Shown piece by piece: positions 38,644 through 46,093 of a stretch of DNA of 64,000 nucleotides (position 1 is its first letter; each line of letters begins with the position of its first letter). The stretch comes from DTU032 sp964346175 (GTDB lineage: Bacteria; Bacillota; Clostridia; Saccharofermentanales; DTU023). The notes below the pieces were generated by a model, which worked only from the letters and a program-made list of their open reading frames with translations, was not told where the DNA came from and searched no databases. The translations under genes were made by a program, and so were the position numbers. The stretch is from assembly GCA_964346175.1 (NCBI GenBank), contig CAYFTG010000001.1:96889-160888 (forward strand), read 5' to 3'.

Positions 38644-39243
38644 ATGATTTTGGTAGAAGCAGAAGGGCTGGCTTGCCCGTTTCCGGTGATTGAAGCAAAG
38701 AAGGCCTTGCGAATTTCAGGCGAAAAAGATATCGTGGTGCGCGTAGACAATACTGTTGCAGTATCTAATTTGCAGAGACTGGCTGAGTCCATGCAGCGTG
38801 AACATTCCTTAAAGACAGTCGCCGAAAACCTTTTTGAGGTGACGATTAAGGGCGGCGGTGCTGAAAGTACAGAAACCGCAGTGCAAGAAGAAGTGCCCGT
38901 AGCGGATACTTCAGAGTATGTGGTTCAGATTAGCAGCAACGTTATGGGAGCAGGTAACGATGGGCTAGGTGCGATCCTGATGAAGAGTTTTATCTACTCG
39001 CTGACCGAGCAGGATTGCCTACCGACAGCGCTAGTTTTTTACAACACGGGCGTTGAGCTGACCTGCGAAGATTCCCCTGTTTTGGCAGATTTGAAAACTC
39101 TGGAAGAGGCGGGAGTAAGCATCATCTCTTGCGGCACTTGCCTGGACTATTTGAAGATAAAAGAAAACCTAGCTATCGGTGAAATTGGCAACATGTACAT
39201 GATCACTGAATTGCTGCGCAGCTATTTCACTCTGCGCCCTTAG
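38644..39243 (+). CDS. yedF: Selenium metabolism protein YedF (TusA-DsrE-like fusion)
   Basis: 199 residues. The N-terminal SirA/TusA domain has the sulfur-carrier motif CPFPVIEAKKAL. After a short linker (~75-95) comes a DsrE-like domain with the two-Cys stretch SIISCGTCLDYL (~160). YedF-type proteins co-occur with selD and selenium enzymes and are thought to handle reduced selenium or sulfur. It opens the selenium locus. GGAGGG lies eight bases before the ATG. Confidence 0.9.
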   Translation: MILVEAEGLACPFPVIEAKKALRISGEKDIVVRVDNTVAVSNLQRLAESMQREHSLKTVAENLFEVTIKGGGAESTETAVQEEVPVADTSEYVVQISSNVMGAGNDGLGAILMKSFIYSLTEQDCLPTALVFYNTGVELTCEDSPVLADLKTLEEAGVSIISCGTCLDYLKIKENLAIGEIGNMYMITELLRSYFTLRP

Positions 39244-39264
39244 AAGAAAGAAGCAGGTAAACAC

Positions 39265-39567
39265 TTGGCACGTTTGAACATTCCCGATTTTATGCTGGCA
39301 TCCTTCGACACTACCCACGATGCCATACGCGCAGAACAAGCAAGCGACACTGCCGGTATCAAAGCTCGGTTAATCCCCACACCTGAGACTGTCAAATCCG
39401 GCTGCGGTCTTTCCCTGCGCATGGCTCCCGAAGTAGCTGTAGATATTGCTCGAATCCTTGAAAAAGAAACTGTGACCGTTTCTCATTGGACTTTATCTAC
39501 TACTATTGACGGCGTTCGGCAGTTCATTTCGCAAGAATCTCCACTGATGAAGGAAGACGAAAAGTGA
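39265..39567 (+). CDS. DUF3343 protein of the selenium locus
   Basis: 100 residues matching DUF3343: SFDTTHDAIRAEQ near the start, ARLIPTPETVKSGCGLSLR with the invariant GCG, and a short C-terminal helix. The family nearly always sits beside yedF and the class V aminotransferase, as here. The role is unknown. TTG start with AGCAGG upstream; the ATG at 39291 would cut into the conserved first strand. Confidence 0.82.
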   Translation: MARLNIPDFMLASFDTTHDAIRAEQASDTAGIKARLIPTPETVKSGCGLSLRMAPEVAVDIARILEKETVTVSHWTLSTTIDGVRQFISQESPLMKEDEK

Positions 39568-40727
39568 TTTATCTAGATAATGCAGCGACTACTGCGATCA
39601 AGCCTGACAGTGTGAAGGAAGCCCTCTGTCAGGCGGTGATGCGCAACGACCTCGGCAATCCGGGTCGTGGCGCCCACGAAAGTTCCTTACACGCCCTCCA
39701 GGAAATCGAAGCGACACGCACAGCGCTTGCGGATTTTTTTGGCGCAAAAGATTCACAAGTGGCCTTCACGGCCAATGCCACGATGTCGCTGAACTTGCTC
39801 CTGCAAGCTCTCTTGGAAGAGGGCGATCACGTAATTAGCAGTTGTAGCGAGCATAATTCCGTATTACGTCCCCTTTATAAGCTGGAGACGGAGGGAGTGG
39901 CTTTAAGTTTTCTCCCCTTGTGCGAGGGTACATTTCACTTGGATCTGGATTCCTTGGAGCAGCTGCTGCGGCCAAACACTAAGGCACTCGTTATCAGTCA
40001 GGCCTCCAACGTGACGGGAGAAGTGGTAGACTTGGCGCGTTGCTCAGACTTCTGCCGGGCACACGATCTACTCCTGATCGTCGATGCGGCACAAAGCGCA
40101 GGAGTTTTCCCCATAGATATCGAAGCGGATGCAATCGATGCGCTCTGCTTCACAGGCCATAAATCGCTCTACGGTCCCGGAGGAACCGGTGGAATCGTCC
40201 TAGGTCGGCGCATGGCAGAAGTGCCTCTGCGATCGGTGTTTTCCGGGGGTAGCGGCACTAAATCATTCGACAAGGTACATCCACAGGAGATGCCTTCATT
40301 CTTTGAAGCCGGTACAGCGAATGTTCTAGGCTTGATCGGACTGCATGCCGGACTTAGATATCTGAATGAGATTGGCATGAGCGAGGTTGAGACTAAGCTG
40401 AGGAAATTGATGCGTCGCTTCTACGAGGGTGTAAACACTTTGCCGGGCGTCAAGATCTATGGAGATTTTTCCGATCCGCAGGCCAGAAGAACCCCGATTG
40501 TCGCGCTCAATATTGCCGACATTCCTGCTGCCGTTGTCAGCGATGTGTTGGCTAGCGAGTACGATATCGCAACTCGTCCAGGGGCCCATTGCTCACCTTT
40601 GATGCACCTGGCCTTGGGGACCGAGAAGCAGGGAATCGTGCGTTTCAGTTTTTCTACAATGAATAAGGAAGCCGATATCGATACCACCATAAACGCACTG
40701 GCGGAGATCACCCAAGAGCTGTCTTAA
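39564..40727 (+). CDS. Cysteine desulfurase / selenocysteine lyase-like aminotransferase class V
   Basis: 387 residues of the NifS/SufS superfamily. It has MIYLDNAATT at the N-terminus, the PLP-lysine block CFTGHKSLYGPGG (~200), and the catalytic Cys in GAHCSPLMH (~340). It mobilises sulfur or selenium from cysteine or selenocysteine. Context beside yedF and DUF3343 favours supplying selenium to SelD; this is inference. The GTG start overlaps the DUF3343 stop (GTGA). Confidence 0.88.
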   Translation: MIYLDNAATTAIKPDSVKEALCQAVMRNDLGNPGRGAHESSLHALQEIEATRTALADFFGAKDSQVAFTANATMSLNLLLQALLEEGDHVISSCSEHNSVLRPLYKLETEGVALSFLPLCEGTFHLDLDSLEQLLRPNTKALVISQASNVTGEVVDLARCSDFCRAHDLLLIVDAAQSAGVFPIDIEADAIDALCFTGHKSLYGPGGTGGIVLGRRMAEVPLRSVFSGGSGTKSFDKVHPQEMPSFFEAGTANVLGLIGLHAGLRYLNEIGMSEVETKLRKLMRRFYEGVNTLPGVKIYGDFSDPQARRTPIVALNIADIPAAVVSDVLASEYDIATRPGAHCSPLMHLALGTEKQGIVRFSFSTMNKEADIDTTINALAEITQELS

Positions 40728-40779
40728 ATCACTAACCTAATCTGACCCTTTGTGATAGAATATTTGTTGTTGTAAAAAC

Positions 40780-40876
40780 GGAAGCAGATGGGTGCTGGTG
40801 TGCCTTGCGGTCTTCAAAACCGTTGTGGGGGGTTAGGAGCTTCCCGGGTGAGTTCGATTCTCACATGCTTCCGCCA
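40780..40876 (+). tRNA. selC: tRNA-Sec (UCA)
   Basis: A 97-base tRNA including the encoded CCA. The acceptor GGAAGCA pairs with TGCTTCC, the anticodon stem-loop is GCGGT-CTTCAAA-ACCGT with anticodon TCA at 40814-40816, there is a long variable arm (GGTTAGGAGCTTCC region), and the T-arm is GTGAG-TTCGATT-CTCAC. The 5' GGAAG and TCA anticodon are characteristic of bacterial selC. The eighth acceptor pair is G-A. It reads the UGA in fdhA. Confidence 0.96.
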
Positions 40877-40901
40877 TCTGTCATTCTAAAGGAGAAGCTC
40901 A

Positions 40902-42095
40902 ATGGAGCGTTATACGGGAACAACTTCTAGAGGTATCCGCACACCAATAATTCGAAATGGTGACGACTTATGCCAAATTGTGGTCGACAGCGTTATTCGT
41001 GCATCTGAAAACGAGAACTTCCAGCTGCACGATCGTGATGTCATTGCTATCACAGAGTCTATTGTCGCTCGCGCGGAAGGAAACTATATCAGCTGTGATG
41101 ATATAGCCTACGATATACAGCGACACTATCCTGAGGGAGAGATCGGACTTGTTTTCCCGATTTTGAGCCGCAACCGCTTTTCCCTTATCTTGAAGGGCAT
41201 CGCACGTGGAGCCAAAAAAATCACACTACTACTCAGCTACCCTAACGACGAGGTCGGCAATCCTCTTGTTTCGCTAGAACAGCTGGATGAAGTCGGTATT
41301 AACCCGCTTAGCGACATTCTGACGGAAAGTCGTTTCAAGCAGCTTTTCGGCGAATACAAGCATCCCTATACCGGTATCAATTACCTTAATTTTTACCGTG
41401 AAATAATTGAAGCTGAGAAGTGTGAAGCCGAGATTATTTTGGCAAACGATCCGCGAGCGATCCTGAACTATGCTCGAGATATTTTGGTCTGCGATATTCA
41501 CAATCGCGAACGCAGCAGAAAAGTCTTAGAAAATTGTAGCGATGGTTTAGTTTACGGCCTGTCCGATATACTTGCCTCGCCGATTCAAAACAGCGGCTAC
41601 AATGAGCAATATGGGCTTCTGGGTAGCAACAAGGCCAGCGAAGAGACGCTCAAATTATTCCCTCGCACCGGACATTTGCTGGTAGAGGATATTGCAAAAC
41701 TGTTTAAGGAAAAAACCGGTAAAGAAGTCGAAGTCATGGTTTATGGTGACGGCGCCTTCAAAGATCCGGTGGGCAGAATCTGGGAGCTGGCTGATCCGGT
41801 AGTTTCCCCTGCCTATACTGAAGGACTTGGCGGAGTTCCGCATGAAGTAAAGATTAAATATCTGGCAGATTATACCTTTTCCGATCTATCCGGTGAAGAA
41901 CTGGAGGAACAGATCCGTTCTGCCATCCGCGCCAAAGCTGACGATGGAGATAAATCCAGTATGAGTTCGGAAGGGACTACTCCCCGTCGTATTGTGGATC
42001 TTCTGGGTTCACTAGCTGACCTGACCTCAGGCAGTGGTGACAAGGGAACCCCAGTGGTTCTGATTCAGGGATACTTCGACAGTCTGGCTGAATAG
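40902..42095 (+). CDS. CofE-like F420-0:gamma-glutamyl ligase family protein
   Basis: 397 residues. The N-terminal half matches the coenzyme F420-0 gamma-glutamyl ligase fold: RTPIIRNGDDL, DRDVIAITESIVARAEG. It also has a long insertion and MVYGDGAFKDPVGRIWELADPV. Members of this family occur in many Clostridia that do not make F420 and cluster with selenium-dependent hydroxylase genes. A ligase acting on another cofactor is plausible; the substrate is not known. It directly follows tRNA-Sec, with AAAGGAG upstream. Confidence 0.75.
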   Translation: MERYTGTTSRGIRTPIIRNGDDLCQIVVDSVIRASENENFQLHDRDVIAITESIVARAEGNYISCDDIAYDIQRHYPEGEIGLVFPILSRNRFSLILKGIARGAKKITLLLSYPNDEVGNPLVSLEQLDEVGINPLSDILTESRFKQLFGEYKHPYTGINYLNFYREIIEAEKCEAEIILANDPRAILNYARDILVCDIHNRERSRKVLENCSDGLVYGLSDILASPIQNSGYNEQYGLLGSNKASEETLKLFPRTGHLLVEDIAKLFKEKTGKEVEVMVYGDGAFKDPVGRIWELADPVVSPAYTEGLGGVPHEVKIKYLADYTFSDLSGEELEEQIRSAIRAKADDGDKSSMSSEGTTPRRIVDLLGSLADLTSGSGDKGTPVVLIQGYFDSLAE

Positions 42096-42103
42096 GAGTA
42101 TTG

Positions 42104-42919
42104 ATGAAAGTTTTAGTACGTGGCGGCGGCGATCTAGCCTCAGCAGTTATACATAAACTTTGGAGTTCAGGCTTTAAAGTCCTAGTTTATGATTTAGAAT
42201 TGCCCAGCTGCGTCCGACTTACAGTCTCTTTTTGCAATGCGATCCTAGAAAAAACCTGGGAAATCGAAGGTGTCACTGCCTCTTTCATCACAGAATTGTC
42301 CGAGATTGATGAATGTTTCGCGAGAAGAGTCGTACCCGTTACTACTTTGCCGGAACAAGAAATATTCGACTACTTCCAGCCTGACGTCTTCATCGATGCG
42401 ACGGTCAGCAAGAAAACTCCCGACTATGATATGAATCGCGCACCGCTTGTTATCGCGCTCGGACCCAACATTATGGCAGGACGTGACGCACATGTAGTAG
42501 TAGAAACTAAGCGCGGCCACTATCTCGGCAGCCTGTATTACGAAGGTTATGCTACACCTAACACCGGGATTCCCGGAGATGTCGACGGTTTTACCAGTGA
42601 TAGGGTCTTGCGGGCAACGGGAGACGGACGTATTCGTCATATCCGTGAAATCGGCGACATGGTGGAAAAGGGCGAAGACGTTTGTTATGTGGGAGATGAG
42701 ATCGTTACTTCCAGCATTAGCGGTACTATCCGTGGCCTAATCACGGAAGGTTACGAAGCCCATAAGGGCATGAAAATCGGTGATGTCGATCCGCGCAACA
42801 ATCTCAAGCACTGCTATACCATCAGTGACAAGGGTCGCACCATAGCCGGGGGAGTGCTGGAAGCAATCCTACATTATCTGTCCGCCGGAGAATTTTTGAA
42901 TTTTTCTAAGAATGACTAA
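42104..42919 (+). CDS. yqeB: Selenium-dependent molybdenum hydroxylase maturation protein YqeB
   Basis: 271 residues. The Rossmann-like start MKVLVRGGGDLASAVIHKL is diagnostic for YqeB; the rest includes IALGPNIMAGRDAHVVVETKRG and GRIRHIREIGDMVEKG. YqeB proteins accompany selenium-containing xanthine dehydrogenase-type hydroxylases and are thought to help install labile selenium in the molybdenum cofactor. The ATG at 42104 has AGGAG five bases upstream. No hydroxylase structural gene is in the window. Confidence 0.88.
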   Translation: MKVLVRGGGDLASAVIHKLWSSGFKVLVYDLELPSCVRLTVSFCNAILEKTWEIEGVTASFITELSEIDECFARRVVPVTTLPEQEIFDYFQPDVFIDATVSKKTPDYDMNRAPLVIALGPNIMAGRDAHVVVETKRGHYLGSLYYEGYATPNTGIPGDVDGFTSDRVLRATGDGRIRHIREIGDMVEKGEDVCYVGDEIVTSSISGTIRGLITEGYEAHKGMKIGDVDPRNNLKHCYTISDKGRTIAGGVLEAILHYLSAGEFLNFSKND

Positions 42920-44357
42920 TATTTCTGAATTTTACAATATTGATCTACACGGCTTCATCGCAGAGGAGATAAAAAGAGCGGCAACGCTGTTTCCATCTCC
43001 TTTTGTCATTAGCGCCGTCGGCAGCGGGGGCAAGACCACTACCCTCGAGTATCTTTATTGCTCCAAGCTTTTACCTTGCCACATCTTGACTACCACTACA
43101 TCTATGCTGGCGCCGGATTTACCCATTTCTTTAAGCTGTCCGGAACTTTCCGGAGTCTGGTATTCCGCCAAGATGCAAGAACACCCGGTGAAATATAAAG
43201 GTGTTTCTCAAGAAGATTTTGATACGGAAATAAAGCGCCGCCGTGTAGAGAAACAAAGCAAATGTCTCTTTCTCTGCGAAGCGGACGGCGCCAAGATGAA
43301 GCCCTTGAAGGCTTATAGAGAGCATGAACCTGTCATACCCCGTACGACAGATCTTGTCTTAATCCTTTTCGGATTGAAAGGGCTGGGTTTGCCCTTAACT
43401 GAAGACAATGTTCATCGCTCTGAGATTTTCTCTCAGTGGACAGGTCTAGAGCTGAATGAGACTATAAATATGGAAGCCCTTTTCCGCACTTTGGATACGG
43501 GCTCTTTTCTCAAAGGCATTCCGCCGACCGCAAAGGTGGCGGTTGTTTTCAATCAGGCGGACAGCTTAGCGCCTGAGACCGACTGGGCGCATTTGGCTCA
43601 GCGCGCACTGGAACAAGCGCGGATAGATGCAGCCTTTTTCACATCTTGGAAAAAGCAAGAAACCGTTACAGAAACCGTTACAGAAGCCGCTCCAAATTCA
43701 TTCTCGCAGCACACCCTTTTCGGGCTGGCGCGTCGTGAATCCGCTGCACCGCAATTTTCCGCCATCGTGATGGCGGCGGGTATGTCCAGCCGCATGGGGG
43801 AAAACAAGCTCTTGCTGCCTTTGGGCAGGCAAACTGTTTTGGAACATTGCCTGCACAATGTCGCTCTGAGTGGAGTTAACGAGTTGATTGTCGTTACGGG
43901 TTATGAACGCGAACAGGTTGAGGCCGTTTGCTTGAAAGCAGCCAAAGACTTTCCACCAGGTATTAACTTGAAGCTTGTGCATAATTCCGACTTCGCTAGC
44001 GGTCAGGGAACTTCGGTGGCCCGCGCCAGCCGTGAACTTTCCCCAGCTAGTGCTGCGGCTTTCTATGTTCCCGGAGATCAACCTTTTGTCTCGCCGATCC
44101 TGATGCGTCAAATGATGGAGAATCATGCGGAGGGCAGGATCATCCAGGCGGTTCATGAAGGAAGAAGCGGTTCGCCGGTGCTTTTTGCTGCTCGTTTCTT
44201 TCGGGAATTATCAGAACTCGAAGGGGACTTAGGAGGACGTCAAGTTATCAGGCGTCACCCGCAAGCTGTAGTGAAGGTAAACTTCGATCTCTCTCATTCT
44301 TTCTTAGACTTGGATCAGCCCGACGATTACAAAAAGGCTTGCGCTATCATCTCTTAA
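42912..44357 (+). CDS. YqeC-MocA fusion: hydroxylase accessory NTPase and cofactor nucleotidyltransferase
   Basis: 481 residues in two domains. Residues 1-240 are YqeC-like, with a P-loop (AVGSGGKTTTLEYL) and CEADGAKMKPLKAY. Residues ~275-481 are a MobA/MocA-type nucleotidyltransferase: SAIVMAAGMSSRMGENKLLLPLG, VVTGYEREQV, VPGDQPFVSP. MocA adds CMP to molybdopterin for hydroxylase enzymes. Fusion of the two in one chain fits a single maturation step. A Thr/Glu repeat linker (ETVTETVTEA) joins them. ATG overlaps the yqeB stop by eight bases. Confidence 0.88.
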   Translation: MTNISEFYNIDLHGFIAEEIKRAATLFPSPFVISAVGSGGKTTTLEYLYCSKLLPCHILTTTTSMLAPDLPISLSCPELSGVWYSAKMQEHPVKYKGVSQEDFDTEIKRRRVEKQSKCLFLCEADGAKMKPLKAYREHEPVIPRTTDLVLILFGLKGLGLPLTEDNVHRSEIFSQWTGLELNETINMEALFRTLDTGSFLKGIPPTAKVAVVFNQADSLAPETDWAHLAQRALEQARIDAAFFTSWKKQETVTETVTEAAPNSFSQHTLFGLARRESAAPQFSAIVMAAGMSSRMGENKLLLPLGRQTVLEHCLHNVALSGVNELIVVTGYEREQVEAVCLKAAKDFPPGINLKLVHNSDFASGQGTSVARASRELSPASAAAFYVPGDQPFVSPILMRQMMENHAEGRIIQAVHEGRSGSPVLFAARFFRELSELEGDLGGRQVIRRHPQAVVKVNFDLSHSFLDLDQPDDYKKACAIIS

Positions 44358-44358
44358 G

Positions 44359-44413
44359 CTTAATTGTCGAAGCGGAATTCGATCCGCTAGCCTTTAAATC
44401 TTTTCGATATACT
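44359..44413 (+). repeat. Island-flanking direct repeat, left copy
   Basis: 55 bases starting two bases after the yqeC-mocA stop, identical at 52 of 55 positions to 50494-50548 in the same orientation. This copy contains a 6-bp inverted repeat (AGCGGA/TCCGCT) that the right copy has lost by base changes. The pair brackets 6.1 kb of unrelated genes. Confidence 0.85.
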
Positions 44414-44449
44414 CCTGACTTTTACAGTGAGACGATTCAGTGGATAAGA

Positions 44450-44466
44450 CTACCCACAACGGGTAG
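44450..44466. promoter_or_regulatory. CTACCC-N5-GGGTAG dyad, copy 1
   Basis: A 6-bp inverted repeat with a five-base spacer, followed by GGTG, 77 bases upstream of the first receiver-like gene. The same arms, spacing and trailing GG occur upstream of the paralogous gene at 45574. A shared regulator of the HTH type is likely but not encoded here. Confidence 0.6.
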
Positions 44467-44542
44467 GGTGAAAAAACTGCGATCCCGGTAAAATAGCAGC
44501 ATAAAGTATTTATATATTTTTAGGCATGAGAGGATTTTTCAT

Positions 44543-44926
44543 ATTAAAAGAATCGGTTTTATTACAAGCAATAAAGTGCTCGCCCAAAGCCTTGCAGCGG
44601 TAGTGAGAAATAATCCCGATTTGAAGCTGGAGCCCTTTTTGTTGCTGAATCCCTATCAGGCAGCATTGGACGCAGAGCTTATAAAAATTGATATTGCCGT
44701 CGTCGATGTCATTGATGTGCCCTCAAAAGAAAGCGAAACAGCATTGTTTCTTTGTAAAAAGCTACGTCAAACTCTTCCCGACTGCCGGCTGTTGCTCCTT
44801 GTGTCACAGAATAAAAAGAAGGGGCGCAAAATGGCGATCGATGCTATAAAAAGCAGAGCCGCAGACGATTTTGTGTTTTACGATTCGTCATTAGAGTACC
44901 TGTTCGCCAAGTTGGAAATCTTTTGA
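44543..44926 (+). CDS. Receiver-like small protein 1 (degenerate response regulator fold)
   Basis: 127 residues if started at the ATT at 44543, which has GAGAGGA eight bases before it and aligns with the ATG of the paralogue at 45674. A GTG at 44576 would remove the first strand. Alternating hydrophobic strands and helices fit a CheY-like fold: RIGFITSN, IDIAVVDVID, CRLLLLVSQ. The acidic pair of strand 1 and the conserved Lys of strand 5 are missing; strand 5 reads DDFVFYDSSLEYLFAKLE. Phosphorylation is therefore doubtful. No DNA-binding domain follows. Family unknown to me. Confidence 0.6.
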   Translation: MKRIGFITSNKVLAQSLAAVVRNNPDLKLEPFLLLNPYQAALDAELIKIDIAVVDVIDVPSKESETALFLCKKLRQTLPDCRLLLLVSQNKKKGRKMAIDAIKSRAADDFVFYDSSLEYLFAKLEIF

Positions 44927-44989
44927 ATTATTTTTTTATTTATAATGTATTGTATAATGAAGCCAAGCATGTATGTGGGGTGCGTTTGC

Positions 44990-45451
44990 TTGAGAAAAGT
45001 AGCCTGTAATTGCAAATACAGGGCTGCGGTATGGGCAATGTTGTGTTTGCTTGTCCTCTCTCTTGCTGCGTGCGCCGGCAAACATTCTCAAAGTATCGTT
45101 ATATGTAATAAAGACGAAAACTTTTCTTATTCTGAAATAATATCAAAAATTCTGCCGTCTGATACCGTTCTCTCAGAACAGCGTACCTGCACAGCATTCT
45201 CTTTTCTGGACGCAGGCAATAAGGTGGAAGCCTTCGATGCTCAAGCCATACCGTCATTGGAGAATGGCGTTGCCGCTTATTGGTATCCGCACCATCTAGC
45301 TACAGTAGTCATCGCGGTTGACCGTGATCTGTCGGATACCCGTATTGATGGTTGGAACGACCTGTACGCCGTGGATGAGACAATAGCTTATTCCGACAGA
45401 TATCTCGATAAACACATGTTGATGGGGGCCATCGCCTACGGATTGATTTGA
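44990..45451 (+). pseudogene. Truncated lipoprotein (substrate-binding-like)
   Basis: 153 residues from the TTG at 44990. The signal peptide ends in a lipobox (LSLAACAGK). The chain then runs to HMLMGAIAYGLI and stops at a UGA. A tail like EMVAYWYPHHLATVVIAVDRD suggests a periplasmic-binding-like fold, but the protein is about half the length of that class. The codons after the UGA do not look coding and lead into a terminator, so a 3' truncation is more likely than a Sec codon. It is the second gene of module 1 of the island. A short intact lipoprotein cannot be excluded. Confidence 0.5.
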
Positions 45452-45492
45452 CCAAAAAATAACGTAATGGGTTGTGGGCTCATGCAATCTTC

Positions 45493-45531
45493 AAACACAC
45501 ACCTCGACATTCTAGGTGTGTGTTTATTTTT
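45493..45531 (+). terminator. Intrinsic terminator of island module 1
   Basis: A 12-bp perfect stem (AAACACACACCT and its complement) with a nine-base loop, followed by ATTTTT. It ends the unit formed by the first receiver-like gene and the truncated lipoprotein. Confidence 0.85.
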
Positions 45532-45573
45532 CGACTTATTTTTCCGTCTTGTCCCCTTTCTTGTTCATAAAAA

Positions 45574-45590
45574 CTACCCGTTTCGGGTAG
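45574..45590. promoter_or_regulatory. CTACCC-N5-GGGTAG dyad, copy 2
   Basis: Same arms and spacing as the dyad at 44450, with spacer GTTTC. It lies 84 bases upstream of the second receiver-like gene and just after the module 1 terminator, so it probably controls module 2. Confidence 0.6.
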
Positions 45591-45673
45591 GGCGGGAATA
45601 AAATCCATTAATTACACTTGAACTATATGGAGGAGCGTGAAGAGCACAATGTTTGGGAGGTCGGTGATATGTT

Positions 45674-46066
45674 ATGGAAAAGAAAAAAATTCTGCTGATC
45701 ACAAGTAGAAAAATACTCTCAGATGCTTTGATAGCGCAGACGAAAAACGATATACGTTTTGAGCTTCGGGCCGATCAAAGCTATGTTTCGGCTCTCAGTA
45801 CCGCGATAAGCTACATGCCGGGGATCGTGGTTGTAGAGATACCCGAATCGGGCATATTTCGATTTGCAGAAAAATGTCTCGCCATTTGTGATGCGATTCG
45901 AAAAAAGGTTCCGGCTTGCAAACAGGTACTGTTATGTTCTGAAAGTGACGCTGCTTCCTGCCGTGCAGCCATACAAGCAAAGCAGGAAAACAGGATCGAC
46001 GATTTCCTTTTCTACGATTCGAGCGTCAATTATTTGTTTTCTAAACTGGAATCGTTATTGCAATAA
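45674..46066 (+). CDS. Receiver-like small protein 2 (degenerate response regulator fold)
   Basis: 130 residues, paralogous to the product at 44543; the best match is the C-terminal DDFLFYDSSVNYLFSKLESLL. Strand 1 (KKKILLITSRK) lacks acidic residues and strand 3 ends in VVVEIPE, so the usual phospho-Asp is a Glu. A Glu here could mimic a permanently active receiver. No output domain is present. TGGGAGG lies upstream. It heads module 2 and is followed after 27 bases by a lipoprotein gene. Confidence 0.65.
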   Translation: MEKKKILLITSRKILSDALIAQTKNDIRFELRADQSYVSALSTAISYMPGIVVVEIPESGIFRFAEKCLAICDAIRKKVPACKQVLLCSESDAASCRAAIQAKQENRIDDFLFYDSSVNYLFSKLESLLQ

Positions 46067-46093
46067 ATCCAATGTGTATGAAGGAGAAAAAGC

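Noticed and set aside
45449..45451. UGA in the island lipoprotein as a second selenocysteine codon
   Set aside because: No SECIS hairpin follows, and the downstream frame does not look coding before the terminator.
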